Assembly: GCA_021399435.1 (NCBI GenBank)
Contig: JAJTUP010000013.1
Span: forward strand, 1,116,001 to 1,180,000
Direction: 5' to 3'
Length of the DNA stretch: 64,000 nt
From: Diaporthe sp. PMI_573
Taxonomy: Eukaryota > Ascomycota > Sordariomycetes > Diaporthales > Diaporthaceae
The position numbers and the translations under genes are program-made. Each line of letters starts with the position of its first letter. Position 1 is the first letter of the stretch. The notes under the pieces are model-generated. The model was not told where the DNA came from. It did no database searches and worked only from the letters and a program-made list of their open reading frames with translations. This document shows positions 25,444-37,984 of the stretch, one piece after another.

Positions 25444-26690
25444 CTTGGGGAAGAATAATTCGTAGGTTTCAGGTCTCAGAGAGGGAGATGATTCAAGTGG
25501 GATGAACGAGCAAGCGAGAAGTCCTGCCCCCCCCCAAACCACCTCCCCACGAGGACGAAGAATAATATATAAACGGAAGGAAGCCGCCATGTTCCAGAGC
25601 CTTGTCACATGCCAGGATATCACAGGCGTGTGCGCACCGACCCGCGTTGGCAAGCCCAGCCAAGTACCGTGCCGGCCTGTGCTAAGCTGAGACATCGCCG
25701 GTGAGGAAACGGTATGCGGATCGGTACGTGAGCGGTTGCACTCGTGTGCAATGCCGTGCACCACCACCGAGCACAAGCGCTTACAGTCTGCCTATGTGGC
25801 TCGAGAGGGGCCTCCCCCCCCCAAAAAAAAAACAAAGGTAGGTGAGGTAAGGCTGTGCTCCATGCGGGCTGAACTGTGCATGTGCTTGTACCTGTCTTGG
25901 CAGGCAATCAGTGCTTGACCCAGTTGATATAACAGCAGGCTCCAGCCCAGTCTTGTTCGTCTGGCAAGTCCAAGGTTGGCCGAGATATGCCGCCCTGCAT
26001 CGAAGAATAGGCTGGTCCAGCCTCACCCGCCCCTTCGGCACGCTCCGCAGGTAGACTAGTTACTTTCCGGCGCTGACATGTCTTATTATGACGTCCTGTA
26101 ATCCCTGGCTTTGTTTGTAATTCGCATCCCATCGGGTCGTCTTCAATTTCTGTTTCCAAGAGTTCATTGTCTCCAAGCTAGTTCAATGGATTTCCGAGCA
26201 TGTGCGAGCGATCGATCGAGTCAGGTAGGTAGACGCTTGAACTCATGAACCTCTCATATTCAGGCCTCGCACAACGCAAGCCGAACTTTGCCGAAATGTC
26301 TCTCCCACTCTATCAGCTTGTAGATCACTTGATGCCATAATCGGTACAGTCGAATCGGTGCCTGATAGCGTCACAGATACAGCAAATTGTGGTACAAGCA
26401 TACTCAACCAAGATGTAGCTAATCACGTATGTGTTAGTTAACGTCACTAGCTCACTGCTCGGACTGCAAGGCAATTGTTGACATCTGCTCTTCTTCGAGG
26501 AGTACATGTGGGGGCAAGGAGACAAGGTCTTTTTCGCCACTTATCATCGACCAAAATCCCAGCTAAAAGCGCCGTTTAAGGCAAGGACGCGTACAGCCTC
26601 CATCTCAAATCTCTAAGAATCGATCTCCAGCCATGGAGGTAGTATTACAATAAGATCAACATAGTTTACAAACAGGGCGTCTTGCAGATA
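25444..26690. other. Intergenic region between two minus-strand genes
   Basis: Promoter of the hydrolase-like gene and 3' flank of the helicase gene. Short C and A runs lie at 25527-25535 and 25815-25833. No gene seen. Confidence 0.5.
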
Positions 26691-29600
26691 TCAAAGCCCA
26701 TTGGCAAGGCGCAACGGGCCCTCGCTTGCCTCCCCCCTCCTCTGCTCGGCAGCTTCGGCAGCAAGGAACCCCCGGATGGCAGGGCCGGGTTCCTTAGCAC
26801 CGCCGGTGACGTTCGCCGCCTGCTTACCGAGAGCGAGGTGCCCAAAGAGACATTCCCATAGGTCTCCCTTGTCGACCGCCTCGCCGGCCGCCTTGCCCTT
26901 CCGCATCAGCTTTGACAACCTGGCGTGCTCCAGCTCTATCGAGTTGGCCGCCTCAATCGCCTCGTCGCCTGGCTCCGGCGTGACCTCCGTCGACTTGCCC
27001 TTCCCGCGGGCCCGTGTGTTGTCGCCAATGTGAGCCATGCGCCGCCGGACAGATAGGTTGTAGATTGATTCCTCGACCGTGCCGTCGACAATATACAGCC
27101 AGACGGTCGTCTCCTGATTCTGTCCGATACGGTGCACTCGCGCGATGGCCTGCAGCTCGAGGGCGGTGTTGATGAGCGGTTCGCAGAGGAAGACGTGACT
27201 TGCATTGACGAGGTTGAGTCCGCTAGAGTGTGCACGGGCATGTAGGAGGAAGCACTCGATCGAGTCATCCTCCTTGAAGTCCGTGGCCCCGTTCGTCTTA
27301 TCAAAGGAGGTGAAGCCGATTCGGTATCGCTCGAAGGCTAACCTGAGCACATTCAGAAAGTCGGAGTACTGAGAAAAGATGATGGATTTGGCTCCGGGGT
27401 CTGACTCCCGTAACCACAGTAGATGCCGCACAAGGTTGTCTACTTTGGTGGTGAACGCTGGCCCGTCGAGGTCAATGTTTTTGATCTCAGCCAGCTTGTC
27501 GGCGCTGAACTCGCTGTAGATGACAGACTTCTTTGCTGACGCGTCGCCGTCTTGTTTCCGACTTTCGGCAAGCTTCTTTGGTGATGTTGTGGTTGAGTCT
27601 GAGTGAACTCTAAGTTCTTGTGGTTTAAGGGTGATGTCATGGAGACTGGAATTGTTTAGATGTTTCTTGCAGACTGGACAGTTGCGATGCGCCCTAAACC
27701 AGAGTGTAATACAATCCTTGCAGAATTGGTGGCCACAAATAGTTAACACTCCAAGAAAAAAGTCTTCTCGGCAAATGATGCAGAATCGCTTTTGGTCGCC
27801 ATCCTTGGCATCCATTTCCTTGAGATGGAGGACTACAACGAATTAGCATTGGTAATTCCATAGCAAGATTTCCCACTCATGGACTCGAAGGGTATGAAAG
27901 TCAAAATGAGAGCAATCAACACTTACGATACCTGTACTTCGCATTGGAAGCCTCCAGCTTCTCCGCAAGCGCCTCTTCTTGGCCCAGTAGTATGTTCATC
28001 TGGTCGTCTCCAGAAGGGCCCTCATACGGGCGGACCGAATCTGACACGTTCTGCAGCTGACGGTAGAATTCCACCCGCGCATTCATCGTGGAGGTAAAGA
28101 GGTCCAGCTCAGAATCCATGGTCTGCACAACCTTTTGCTGCTCAGAGAGCTGCCTCTGCGTGGTCTTAAGCTGCTCCATGACGATGTCGAGTTCGAGCTT
28201 CGCACGAGTCGATGCATTCGCGACGTCGTGCCGGAGCTTGACGGTCGCGTTACGCAGCTTCGCCACGACGGCTCTCAGGGAGCGGAGATCTGCCTCCTCC
28301 TTCTTTGGCTTTGGCTTGATCTTTTCGCGCACCGCGAATAACTCCACAACCTTCTCCGGGAAAGGGCCTTCACCGATGAAAGCTTGCTGGAGCGAAACCC
28401 GGGCCTCATGCTCGACTAGCTCATTTGTTTGGCCCGTAATGGCTTCTTCTCGATCGGCAATTGCCGCCCTGAGGATCTGGATATGGACCACGATCTCTTC
28501 CATGAGTTTCGTTGAGTCCTCGTATTCGTCGCCCGTGATCTCAACCTCGTCGTCCTCATCCACAAGAGCCTTCAGCAGCAGCTGGATAACATGCTCGCGC
28601 CAGTCGTCGAGCTGGTTGGCTTGCTCATTCAGGCCGTGGGCGAGAGTTTCCAGGTCTTCAACCACTGTTCGACTCTCAATGCCATGCTTGTCGACACTTT
28701 TATACTCCGGTATGACAGCGAAGGACTGCTTGGAGGCTGCATCAGAAATCTTTTTCATCAGCCTCTCCGCCTTCCGACGGCTCTCATCAAGGATCTCCCT
28801 GCGTATTTTCTTCGCAGTTTCGTAGCCCTCGACTTCCTTTTCCTCAAGTCGGCGAAACTCGTCTGAGTCCGGCATGGTCATCTCCTCGTTCGATTTGATT
28901 TGATAGTACGCGTTCGCGCAAAAGAAAACGGCCTTGTGCTGGATTTCCAGTGCTGATCGGTAGCGCCTTCGGGCCTCTCCTACACGGCCTGTATTGAGCT
29001 CCTCGTCGTTGGCGTCGTCTTCAGCTGTGGCGCGTTCTTTAATAGAGGATTTGGCAACTTCGATCTCAAACTGGAGTTTTTCCCGAGCCTCTTGAACGGA
29101 ATTGTCAATCGTTCCCAGGACCCCTTTCCAAATCTCGAGCGCGGTCCTCACACGAGGTGAGTTCTCGAGCAACTGACCTTGCTTCAACTTCGCTGACAGC
29201 AGGGCTCGCTGGTCAGCACGTATAGACACCTCACTCTGCTCGATCATGACATCGAGCACTTCCGCCACGGTGCGCATTGGGCCTTTCCTGTGGCCCAGAG
29301 CCCTTCGATTCCGTTGGCCAACTTCAGGGTGTAATGCGGTCTGTCGCAGTCGATCCAAGGCCGTCCTCATCCCCTCTAGCACGCCAGGATCCTCTGGATC
29401 CCAGGCTTCATGGATTGGCGCACCCTGGGTGTCGAGGCCACAAGTTTCGACTACTTCTCTGAAAAGGTTTTGGTAGTGCTGTTCTTCGACCGCGGTAAAA
29501 GGCATCGTAATGACATGTCGTTTCTGCGCGGGGATGTCAATCTCATGTCTCACGAGCCGCTTTGAATGGCGCAGGGACAGCTGGTCGAAGAGTCGTCGGA

Positions 29601-31328
29601 AGCCGTCTTGGTGGGATTTGATCAATGCATTCCAGGCCGCGATATTGGACGCGAACGGCTCGTACCGCAAAAACAAGAGCAAGCCTCGAAGGTCCTCGAC
29701 GCTGTCTTTGACAGGAGTTCCGGTGACGCCCCAAGCGTGAACGCGGGGAAGGAGTCTCGCCAGGGTGGCTGCCTTTGAAACACCGCTCTCGATCATCTGA
29801 GCCTCATCAAGGCAGACACGCCACCATAATAGCTGCGTCAGTGGAGACCTGGGTCGGTGGTACTTTCTAGGGTTCCGTCTTGCTCTGTCTGGTTCGCCGA
29901 GAGCGTAGTCGAGTTCCGAAGTTAGTACGTTGTAGGTAGTTATAACCACATCGTGGCTGGCCAACTCTTCGATGAGTGCTTGCTCCCTACTCTGGTCCTC
30001 TCGTACCTGCTGATTCAGGCCATTATACGCCATGACGGCCAAACTAGGTGCGTGTTTGCTGAGTTCTGAAAGCCACTGCTTCTTCAAAGACGATGGGCAA
30101 ACGATGAGAGTCGCGGGAGTCGTCTTGACCTTTTCTCCAAGATAGTAGTCGTAAGCTTCCACGGGTTCAGCATGTTGACGGTGAAGAAGGCAAAGTGCCA
30201 AGATCTCAACGGTCTTCCCCAGCCCCATTTCCTCGGAGAGAATGCCCCCTCTGAACTTTTGTTCCAAACCCTCAAAAGGCGCTAGGACTTTAGTAACCTT
30301 TCCAAGAAGCTTGCTGATATAGCAGAACTGTCCATCAGCATCCTGCACCTGGATAAATGCACTTGGGGCATCGAAGGGTTCGAAGGCGATATCCTTAACG
30401 ACACTGTCGTTTCCGTCTGGGTGCCCACACCACTGCACGCCCTCTCGACGAAGCATCCACTGCACAGCTCGGCGTTGAAAAGGATATAGTGTTGCATTCA
30501 TTCCGTCGATGGGAAAATCTTCTGGGGGAGTGGAGGCTGGATCGGGGACGTGAGCTGCCTCATAAAACATCTGAGGTGAGCAAGAGTCCCCTTGGGTCTG
30601 TCTCGGGGCAGAGAAGAATCCTGGGAAGGCCTCAGCCAAGATCTCTCTTCTGAACTTCTGTTGATACGGAGAAAACGTCGTCGCGAAGACGGTGGTGCTG
30701 ACATTCCAGTTGACTTGAAAGTCAAACGTGAGGACGGTGGTGCCATCGTCTTCACCGAGCCGAACGTCTGCATTTACCCAGATGGCATCTTCAGTGCCGG
30801 GATCTGACCATAGGACGTCTCGTGCCGCAATAATCGCTGCGAATCGATCCGAGACATCTCTTGTCCTGAGTGGGAAAGCAAAGCAGAAGTTGCCACCCGT
30901 GGATAATGATCTCGTGGAGAGGGTGAAGATGTAAGAGTGTGCAGGTTTAGCCTTGGCATCTGAGGCAGTCAAGCCAAGCCGAAGCTGAGACTGGAGGTTA
31001 GAGACATGAGAGGATGTGAATTCCAGAGGCGTGTGGCGACTTGTCCTGGATATCACGAGCTGCTCCCGGATGATGGTGACCGACTCGGGGCCGGCAGCGT
31101 CGGTTTTTCGACGTTTGGCCGGACGGCCGTCCTGATTACTCTCCTTGGCAGATAGGGAACGAATAAGATCGAGGAGAGATGATGGGAGCGGATCTGTGAA
31201 GATGGTGAGTGACTGTCTCTTGATGAAGTGAAACCCGAGGCCACTGAGAGTTACTGACCGGTTGCGTGCACACGAACACTGCTGTCAGGTAGTGAGCGTT
31301 GTGCTCCAACGGCAGCCCTTCGGCCCAT
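26691..31328 (-). CDS. SNF2-family helicase with internal RING finger (IRC20/SHPRH-like E3 ligase)
   Basis: Predicted DNA-dependent ATPase and ubiquitin ligase of nuclear DNA repair or recombination. Exons 31328-31259, 31193-27927 and 27832-26691 join in frame (1492 residues). Early basic PAKRRKTD looks like a nuclear signal. The ATPase N-terminal half has GGILSEEMGLGKT (Walker A, about residue 345), a motif II of DEAQ form (about 486) and a WGVTGTPVKD motif III. A coiled-coil-rich insert of about 500 residues separates it from a C3HC4 RING (about 1128-1170, CIICREDFF...CGHQFC...CPVC). The helicase C-terminal half follows, with IIFSQYSDFL and ARVHRIGQ. The order SNF2N-insert-RING-HelicaseC is that of yeast Irc20 and human SHPRH. 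The tiny first exon (23 codons) was chosen because its donor restores frame exactly. No damage seen. Confidence 0.92.
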
Positions 31329-31928
31329 GTTAGCCGGTCCTGTTAGTGAGTGGGTTGCCTGCAGGTCCTAAGTGAGGCCGTTCCGACAGGGTGAGGTGCC
31401 CAACCCAACCTGAGGAAACAGCAGGTAGGATACGATGTAGGTGGTGAGGTGGGGGGGGGAGAAGGAAGAAAAGTGTAAGTGCAAGGAAGGAAGTGGTTCA
31501 TGTCCCAGGAGGACCGTAAAGGGTGTCGCAGCCTGGAGCCAGTCCCGTCAATGATAGAAGGGGAGCTAGCAGGGGTGCATCGTGCAGGGGGGGGGGGTCG
31601 CGCGTCATTGGCAGTCTATCGATAAGCATGCCGACCCAGCGCCGCGACCGACCGGGACTACGCACGGGCCAGCCAGGATTTTTTGAGCAGCTGCAGCTTG
31701 CTTCCGCCCTCCTCGAGGCCTCGGGAAGCTGTATCTGCACTGCCTGCACTGCCTGCACTGCCCGCACTGCCAGCACCCGACATATTGGGAGCTCCTTTTA
31801 CCAATCAAAGGGTGCATCGTCTCTCGAACCCGCAGTAGTGGCATGGTAATCGATCGGTACGTGTGCGATGCACGTGTGACATCCACCCTCGTCCCCATCC
31901 CGCTCTGACCTTGGCGCCGCCCCAGATC
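31329..31928. promoter_or_regulatory. Shared divergent promoter between the SNF2/RING gene and mS41
   Basis: 600 bases between two divergent ATGs. Contains a run of G near 31452 and 31591, and four 9-base direct repeats of type TGCACTGCC at 31736-31771. Shared regulation is inference from geometry. Confidence 0.5.
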
Positions 31929-32621
31929 ATGAAGACGTCGCAGTTCCGGACGGCCCTGCGCCTCCTGACGCGGCCCAGCACCACCGTCCAACAACCCCTC
32001 CAGACCCGATACGCACACCAGCAAGCCAGTAAGGTGCCGATAATACCATCGCCGACCCCGTTCGTCCCGGATGTCAAGACATTCCTCACGCTCATCGGCC
32101 GCGGCCTGAGCTCGCACACGGCCAAGTTCCCCACGTGGGAGGCTCTCTTCTCCCTGACGTCGCCGCAGCTTCGGGAGCTGGGCATCGAGCCGCCGCGCAC
32201 GAGGCGCTACCTGATCCACTGGCGCGAGAAGTTCAGGGCGGGCCACTACGGCCCCGGGGGTGACATCAAGCACGTCGAGGACGGCAAGGCCAAGCTGGCG
32301 GTGGTCGAGGTCGAGCGGGGCCCGCTGGACTTCTCGCGGCACGTTGTCAACATACCCATTGACAAGAAGCCTGAGGAGGTCCCATCCGAGCAGATGATCA
32401 GCGTCGAAGGGTATCACGTCGAGGGGAACAGCGCCGTCGTCGGCCCGTACGCCCTGCCAATGAAGGGGGCCCGCGCCGCCACGATCGCCGTGACCGAGGG
32501 CATGTGGGAGGAGAAGAGGGGCCGCAAGATTGACGGTGGTGAGAGGAGGCGTGCCGAGGTCAGGTTCAAGAGACGTGTCGCGGAGCGGAAGGCGCAGAGG
32601 GAATCGATGGGCTTCATGTGA
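31929..32621 (+). CDS. Mitochondrial small-subunit ribosomal protein mS41 (FYV4 type, IGR domain)
   Basis: Single exon, 230 residues. The N-terminus (MKTSQFRTALRLLTRPSTTV) is basic and hydroxylated, a clear mitochondrial presequence. Residues about 45-105 form the IGR domain: FLTLIGRGLSSHTAKFPTW, then LRELGIEPPRTRRYLIHW, the signature of Fyv4/mS41 at the mitoribosomal small subunit. The C-terminal half includes a Lys/Arg-rich end (GERRRAEVRFKRRVAERK) that could contact rRNA. The reading frame extends upstream to an in-frame ATG at 31869 or earlier, but the start at 31929 gives the proper presequence. Divergent from the SNF2/RING gene. Confidence 0.88.
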   Translation: MKTSQFRTALRLLTRPSTTVQQPLQTRYAHQQASKVPIIPSPTPFVPDVKTFLTLIGRGLSSHTAKFPTWEALFSLTSPQLRELGIEPPRTRRYLIHWREKFRAGHYGPGGDIKHVEDGKAKLAVVEVERGPLDFSRHVVNIPIDKKPEEVPSEQMISVEGYHVEGNSAVVGPYALPMKGARAATIAVTEGMWEEKRGRKIDGGERRRAEVRFKRRVAERKAQRESMGFM

Positions 32622-35600
32622 GACAGTGCCAGGCGCGAGGCCTAGGCTGTCGCAGGCCGGCCGAGGACGGCGTGCATATCTATGGCTCAAAGTTTGTAGG
32701 CTACATGGCCGTTTGCACAAATATCCACACCATTTGGAAGTCAGGTCGTTCTGGGCATTTCTTGGGGCCTTGTGAAGGCCGCACGTGCGCTGGGGTCTGC
32801 CTTTGTCCCAAACAGCCGGATATTCGCGGCTGCTTATCAACTAAACTCACCTCATTTTCGCATACGGCAGATGTATAGTTTCTCCGAAATCATCACATCA
32901 CAAGTTGTGTGCCAGAGGAAGACGGACACCAGGGCGGCTTCCACAAAAGGTCCACGCATGGGCAGCATCCACGAGGAGCACCCTAGTGTGAGCGAGATCA
33001 GCCATTTAGCAAACACTAGGCCACATGTTTCCCGGGTTATCTCAATCATGTGACCATCAGCAACGAAACGACGGTCTTTCACTGTCTGGCATGCCTGAGA
33101 ATCAGCTGATCGCGGTGGTCCCCCCTTGTGTGGCTGGGCGCCCGGTGATATGCCTTGACCTGTGATAGCAGAAGAGAGCAAAAGTCTTCTCATGAATATC
33201 GTGATAATTGATCTTCTTGACAGACCAATGCATGATCAAAGCCTGGCCCATAATTTGAGCTACTTCTGAGAGCATTGAAAGTCGCCTCAGGTGCCTGAAG
33301 TGTAGTGTATGGTCCGGCGTGTATATGTGTTTCTACACGACGTGTGCCATTCCTACAGACCGGTCGACTACTATCTTCTTAGTTGGTGCAGACGCAAAGT
33401 CGCTGAGGTAATGTATACTCAAGCCTTGGGTTCATCTTGGGTTGGCCCGGCCGTTGCGTTACACAGTCCGAGTACCTGTGCAGAGCGAGCGCCCCGCTTT
33501 TTAGAGTTTAGCGGGCCGAGCCGGGGATCCCATGCTCCCACGCTGTCGGGTCGACTCTTTGGTACTGTACCCATGCCCGCAAAAGAGTGAGGAGATTATG
33601 ACAAGGGACATGCTCTGTCTTCAGCTGACCTCGCGTCAGAATTCTCGAAGTTGAACGGAGATTCAAGCATAATTTCAGGAAAAAGAGGGGGAGAGTAACA
33701 GATGAAAGGAGAACGTGGTGGTTGGGGGCGACGCCAGCACTTGTACGATCGAGAATCCATCAAATCTGGTACAACGCCATCTTGGAATGGGAACGCGTAT
33801 ACCATCGATTAAGGGTGTTCCTCACGATAACCTTCCTTTTAAGGTTTGGCAGGGCTGGAAAGAGTGATCTGTCCTGGCATGGCGGGTGGGCTGGTGTTCC
33901 CAATGCGGGCTGTCGGCTTACCTCTGTCCGCGTCATCCGATGTCGAATGCGCATCCACAAAAAACTAGGCACCCAGAAAAGGTTCCATGCCACCCCCCCT
34001 CACCCACATTGATGCACGCCATAATCATCCACTTTGCTGCACATCATGAATAAACAATACGCGTCTCCTTTCGAGGGTTCGGAGTTGAAGGCTTTTCGAT
34101 GTCTCGCTGTCATGTTGTGCATTTTACCTTTTTTTTTTTTTTCCCCCGAACGAGGGTGAGCGGGCGTGGCGCCTGCACTTGGGCGTCAGCATCTGCCTCA
34201 GCAGGGACCAGAATTGCTCCGGTCGGTGCAGGTGCAGTTGGCCACATGAGGCTCCAAGGGATCAGCGCCCTGCGACTGGTGCAGGAACGAAATCCGTCGC
34301 CCGGCTTCTATTCCTGTTGTTTCTGGGGCACATAGGGAGTTTGCGGGAAGATGAAACTCGTGTGCAGTCTGTTCAGGTCACGAGGCCACGAGAATAGGAG
34401 AGACCCGGCCGAGTGTGCTCGGGGCAGAGAGTCTGCGGATTCCGGGATTGGAACCTCAATCCTGAAAATTATCAATTGGCGAATCAGTGGCCGGTCGTCT
34501 GTTGTCCGCTGACCTATTGACGGGCGGGCGTTCCGATTCTCACCGGCCGGCTGGAGCATGGGAATAACTAATAACTGGGGCGCGATAATTATTAGGTGCC
34601 AGACTGCCAGCGGGGTCGCGGCAGGACACTTCAGGACACTTCAGGTAAGCTCCCGCAGGTTAAGCTTCTGCTGAAGCCTGCGGGCGACTCGCCATACCTT
34701 ATCCAGACGACAACCAGCAAGAGAGAGCGCATTCCGACTCCGAGCTCCGAAGGATTGGTCAGCTGGCGCGCCAAACCAGTTCGTCATTCTCAACCAGAGC
34801 CTCGAGCTTACGCCCTGACCTTGGTCCCATCTCGCTTAGCTTGCTTGGGTGACTCAGGGACAAGCATTCCGCTGCCTCGAGTCACCAAATGAGTCACCCC
34901 GGAGTCGATTTTGGTCACCCACCATGGGCCATGGCTCTTCTGCTGGCACGTTGCACGGTGCATCATGTCGCACCCAGGAGCTTCAGGAGCTCCATTTCCC
35001 TGGATGTCACTCGCGATAGCGCGCTTCTACAGGCCGTCACCATCACTCGCTCCGTGCCGGGCAAAATCCTTCCAGCAGTGCCTCGTCCTGCCCTTGCACG
35101 AAGTTGCGTTCCAGGATCGAAAAAGGCACTGCAGGATCTATTCTATGAATATGTCACGCTTGTGAGAGAGTATGTTCCACTAGCGACTCATCACCATTCA
35201 TAGCCTCACGGCCTTGCGGCCTCACGCTGCCGAGCCGGCTAGAGGTGACCATTTCAGACCATCCATCCTGGCATCAACTCTCTTCAATCCGACGGCTGAA
35301 GACTGACCTCGCTGCGTCATCAGCATTACCTCTAAGCTCAGGCTGCAGGCGGCAGGCCTGAACCTTGATCCCCTCCTCGGCTCTATGCCTCAACGTGGGC
35401 ATAAGATATTACACAATTGCGCAAACAACGACACGCACTTTTAGGTATTTGCAGCTTTGCTCCAGCCATATCGACCTCGTCACACCGGCTTTTGTCTATC
35501 ATGTCTGCCTGCGGAGCGTTTGAGCCTACCGATGCAAGGTACCGGTGGACAAGAACAATTCGACCCCGAATCTCTCCTCTCCCATACTGTCGATGCCACA

Positions 35601-36996
35601 CCTTCCTGCAGAACATGGCGGAGCGGAAAGCTTATGCCCTGGTTTGCTGGGACCTGTGGGGGGCACTGCAGTGTTTGCTATCTCCCGAGCACACAGCCAT
35701 CTTGCGGCTTCTCTGACAAAGTCCCGAGGGCACGGAGTGGCGACCTCACCCACTCCCACGACGCCCAGAGCCGACAACCGATATCAGATCAGACTAAGTT
35801 ACCGACTTTATGGCTAGTCCCAGGCGACTTGACGGCCATGCATACAGCGCCGTCACTACGCCTTGCCCAAGGCTAAGCATACGCTAGTTACTTATGGCCC
35901 ATTCAGGTTGCCCTAGATCAGTCTGAACGAGGAGGCATCGTGAATACGGTCTGCTGGTCGAGGCACGAGGGGTGCTTTTGCGCAAGATGGCCACAGTGGA
36001 CAAGTGGACAAGTGGACAAAGCTAACCCCACGAGCGAACCAGTTGCCATTTGCCGTTGTATCTCGCATTCTTGGTTCTAGCTCCCAGGCCATGCGAGTAA
36101 GCAAGGCTGGACCCTGGGCTTCCCATCAGGTACAACGACCCGCAAGGCAAGCAGGGATCATTTGTCACTTGCTTGACGCCTTTCGGCTCGACTTGGTTCT
36201 CCCTAGTCTGCCCGAGCTATGAGGCACGGTTTCATTTCTCAGTGCTGCCTGCCTTAGGTTTCTGCAATTAACACCGTTACCTGCTTTCCCTGCCCGGCTT
36301 TTACGGAGTCCACGCCTCCCTCTCTCATCCTCCCGCATCGTCATTTGCCCCCGTGCCCATCCTGCCGCTACTAGTGTAGCCGCCGTCCGCCCGCCGTACC
36401 CACCCACGTCCTACATTCCCAGAGTCCTTTCTCTCTCTGACCGCATGGGGGGCATGGTGTCGACGGGACGTTCTCGCCTGCCACAATCCTTGCTAGCATG
36501 GCACCCTTCCAAGTCGGAATTGTGCGTCACCCTCTGTCGCGGCAGGTAGTCACCATGTCCCACCGGGCAAACATAGTCAACTTCGGCATGGCCCGGAGGC
36601 ATCCTCCCCTGGGGTGTAAGCTGCGCGTCTACCCTGGCTGTATACGTGAGGACTTACACGTACAAGGCAGTCCCTTGTAGCCCCGGCCGGCTACGAACCT
36701 CTACAAGGTGCTATATAAACACATGGAACTTGCCACCTGAATATTCAGTCAGCTTCTTTTTCACGACATTGTTGTTGACGAATCATATCTGCTTATGCAA
36801 AGGCTCTTGCCCTTTACTATCCTATCTAGTTGTTGTTGTTGTTGTTGTAGACATCAACAGCCTTCTAGCCACCAATATCAACCGGGTTGATAAGGTCACT
36901 GACCAACCTGGCTGCCACAATCACGAGTTACTGTTCTTAGACAGGTTAGGGCATCACTACGAACGTGGACACTCACATCCGAGACCTCGTCAATAC
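32622..36996. other. 4.4 kb intergenic region, no gene seen
   Basis: Only short frames without recognisable domains. The right end holds the promoter and 5' leader of the bZIP-like gene, with TATATAAA at 36712-36719. A T run lies at 34129-34142. I found no tRNA: a GGTTCCAATCCC-like box near 34440-34455 on the minus strand lacks a matching A box and acceptor stem. Confidence 0.5.
36712..36996 (+). promoter_or_regulatory. TATA box and 5' leader with two upstream ORFs of the bZIP-like gene
   Basis: TATATAAA at 36712-36719, 285 bases before the main ATG. If transcription starts 25-40 bases later, the leader contains one certain upstream ORF (36795-36890, ATG to TGA, 31 codons with six consecutive Cys codons from a TGT repeat) and perhaps a five-codon one at 36723-36740. 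Upstream ORFs ahead of a fungal bZIP gene recall translational control as in GCN4/CPC1. That is inference, and the transcript start is not known. Confidence 0.45.
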
Positions 36997-37984
36997 ATGT
37001 CCTCGACCGAGTTCTCGGCCGTCACCGAGTCAATTGCAAACCTGTCAATTGTGACTACAGACGCGTCTCCACCACAAGAGGAAGAAAACAAGCGCTCAGA
37101 GGAAACTCTGACCCCACGCCAGGCCCATCACCCCTTGGAAGAGCAGGCTCCTGAGACAACGCCTGAGAGACTGCACAGCAAAAAGGCAAGAGAGCAATCA
37201 CTAAGCTCCGGCTCAGACACAGAGACAGAAGGCAGCAGCAGCAGCAACATGCCGTCCAGTTCATCTTCAAAACACCATCATCACCACTCGTCCTCTAGCT
37301 CCTCCAAGAGGCACGGATCCTCCTCGTCGTCCAAGCACCAATCCAAAGGCGACGATTGGTCAGAAGTGACCGAGCCTGAGGAGCGGAGGCGAATCCAGAA
37401 CAGGATCGCGCAGCGGAAATTCCGTAAGTACTTTGTCCCCCACGTCAAAAAACACTGCCGCGGCAGCGTGAGGATTTCTCTCTTCAAGAAACATCCCGGC
37501 TGATTCCCTCCACCCGACAGGCGAGAAGGCGCGCGATCAAAAAGAGCGCGAGGAGCGCGAGTCCCGCAATGAGCAGCTGGCGGGCAGCGCGTACCAGGTG
37601 CCGGTGCCCGAGGACTTCATGTCCCCAGAGGGCGGCGAGTACGGTGACTACCTGTCCGGGGTGCCGTGGGGCGGTGTCAGCATCCAGCACATGGTGGCCA
37701 TGGGCCACGAGAGCGAGAGCCGGCGGGGGAGCCGCAGGGGCGGGCTGTCGGATCAGCAGCAGCAGCAGTCGTACGGCGACTACTCCGCGTTCTACGACCC
37801 GGCGCTCTATGACGCGCAGCTGGCTGGCGGGTACGGCGGCGGCGGCGGGGCGGACGACAGCAGCAGGTATTTTGACGCCCTGTCTACCTCGGGCTCATCA
37901 CCCTCGTACTTGTCGTTCGATTCGGGCTCGGGTTATGACAACTTCTCAGGGGACAACAGCAGCACCTCGGGGGCGAGGTACTAG
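36997..37984 (+). CDS. bZIP-type basic-region protein lacking an obvious leucine zipper
   Basis: Probable nuclear DNA-binding regulator. Exons 36997-37423 and 37521-37984 join in frame (296 residues); the 97-base intron interrupts the basic region itself. Order: acidic/Ser N-terminus, homopolymeric Ser and His tracts (SSSSSKHHHHHSSSSSSK), then EPEERRRIQNRIAQRKFREK. This is the conserved N-x3-(A/Q)-x-R core of fungal bZIPs, with Asn and Arg in place at about residues 133-142. After it the heptads carry no regular Leu (KARDQKEREERESRNEQL), so a classic dimerising zipper is missing. The C-terminus is Gly/Tyr/Ser-rich (YGGGGGADDSSRYF). Proteins with this short basic-only form occur in many Sordariomycetes, and their targets are unknown to me. 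Preceded by a leader with upstream ORFs. Confidence 0.82.

Noticed and set aside
26691..31328. Two separate genes, a SNF2 N-terminal protein and a RING/helicase-C protein
   Set aside because: A clean 94-base GT-AG intron (27833-27926) joins them in frame and gives the known IRC20/SHPRH domain order.
34420..34470. tRNA B-box-like GGTTCCAATCCC on the minus strand
   Set aside because: No A box at the right distance and no complementary acceptor stem ends.
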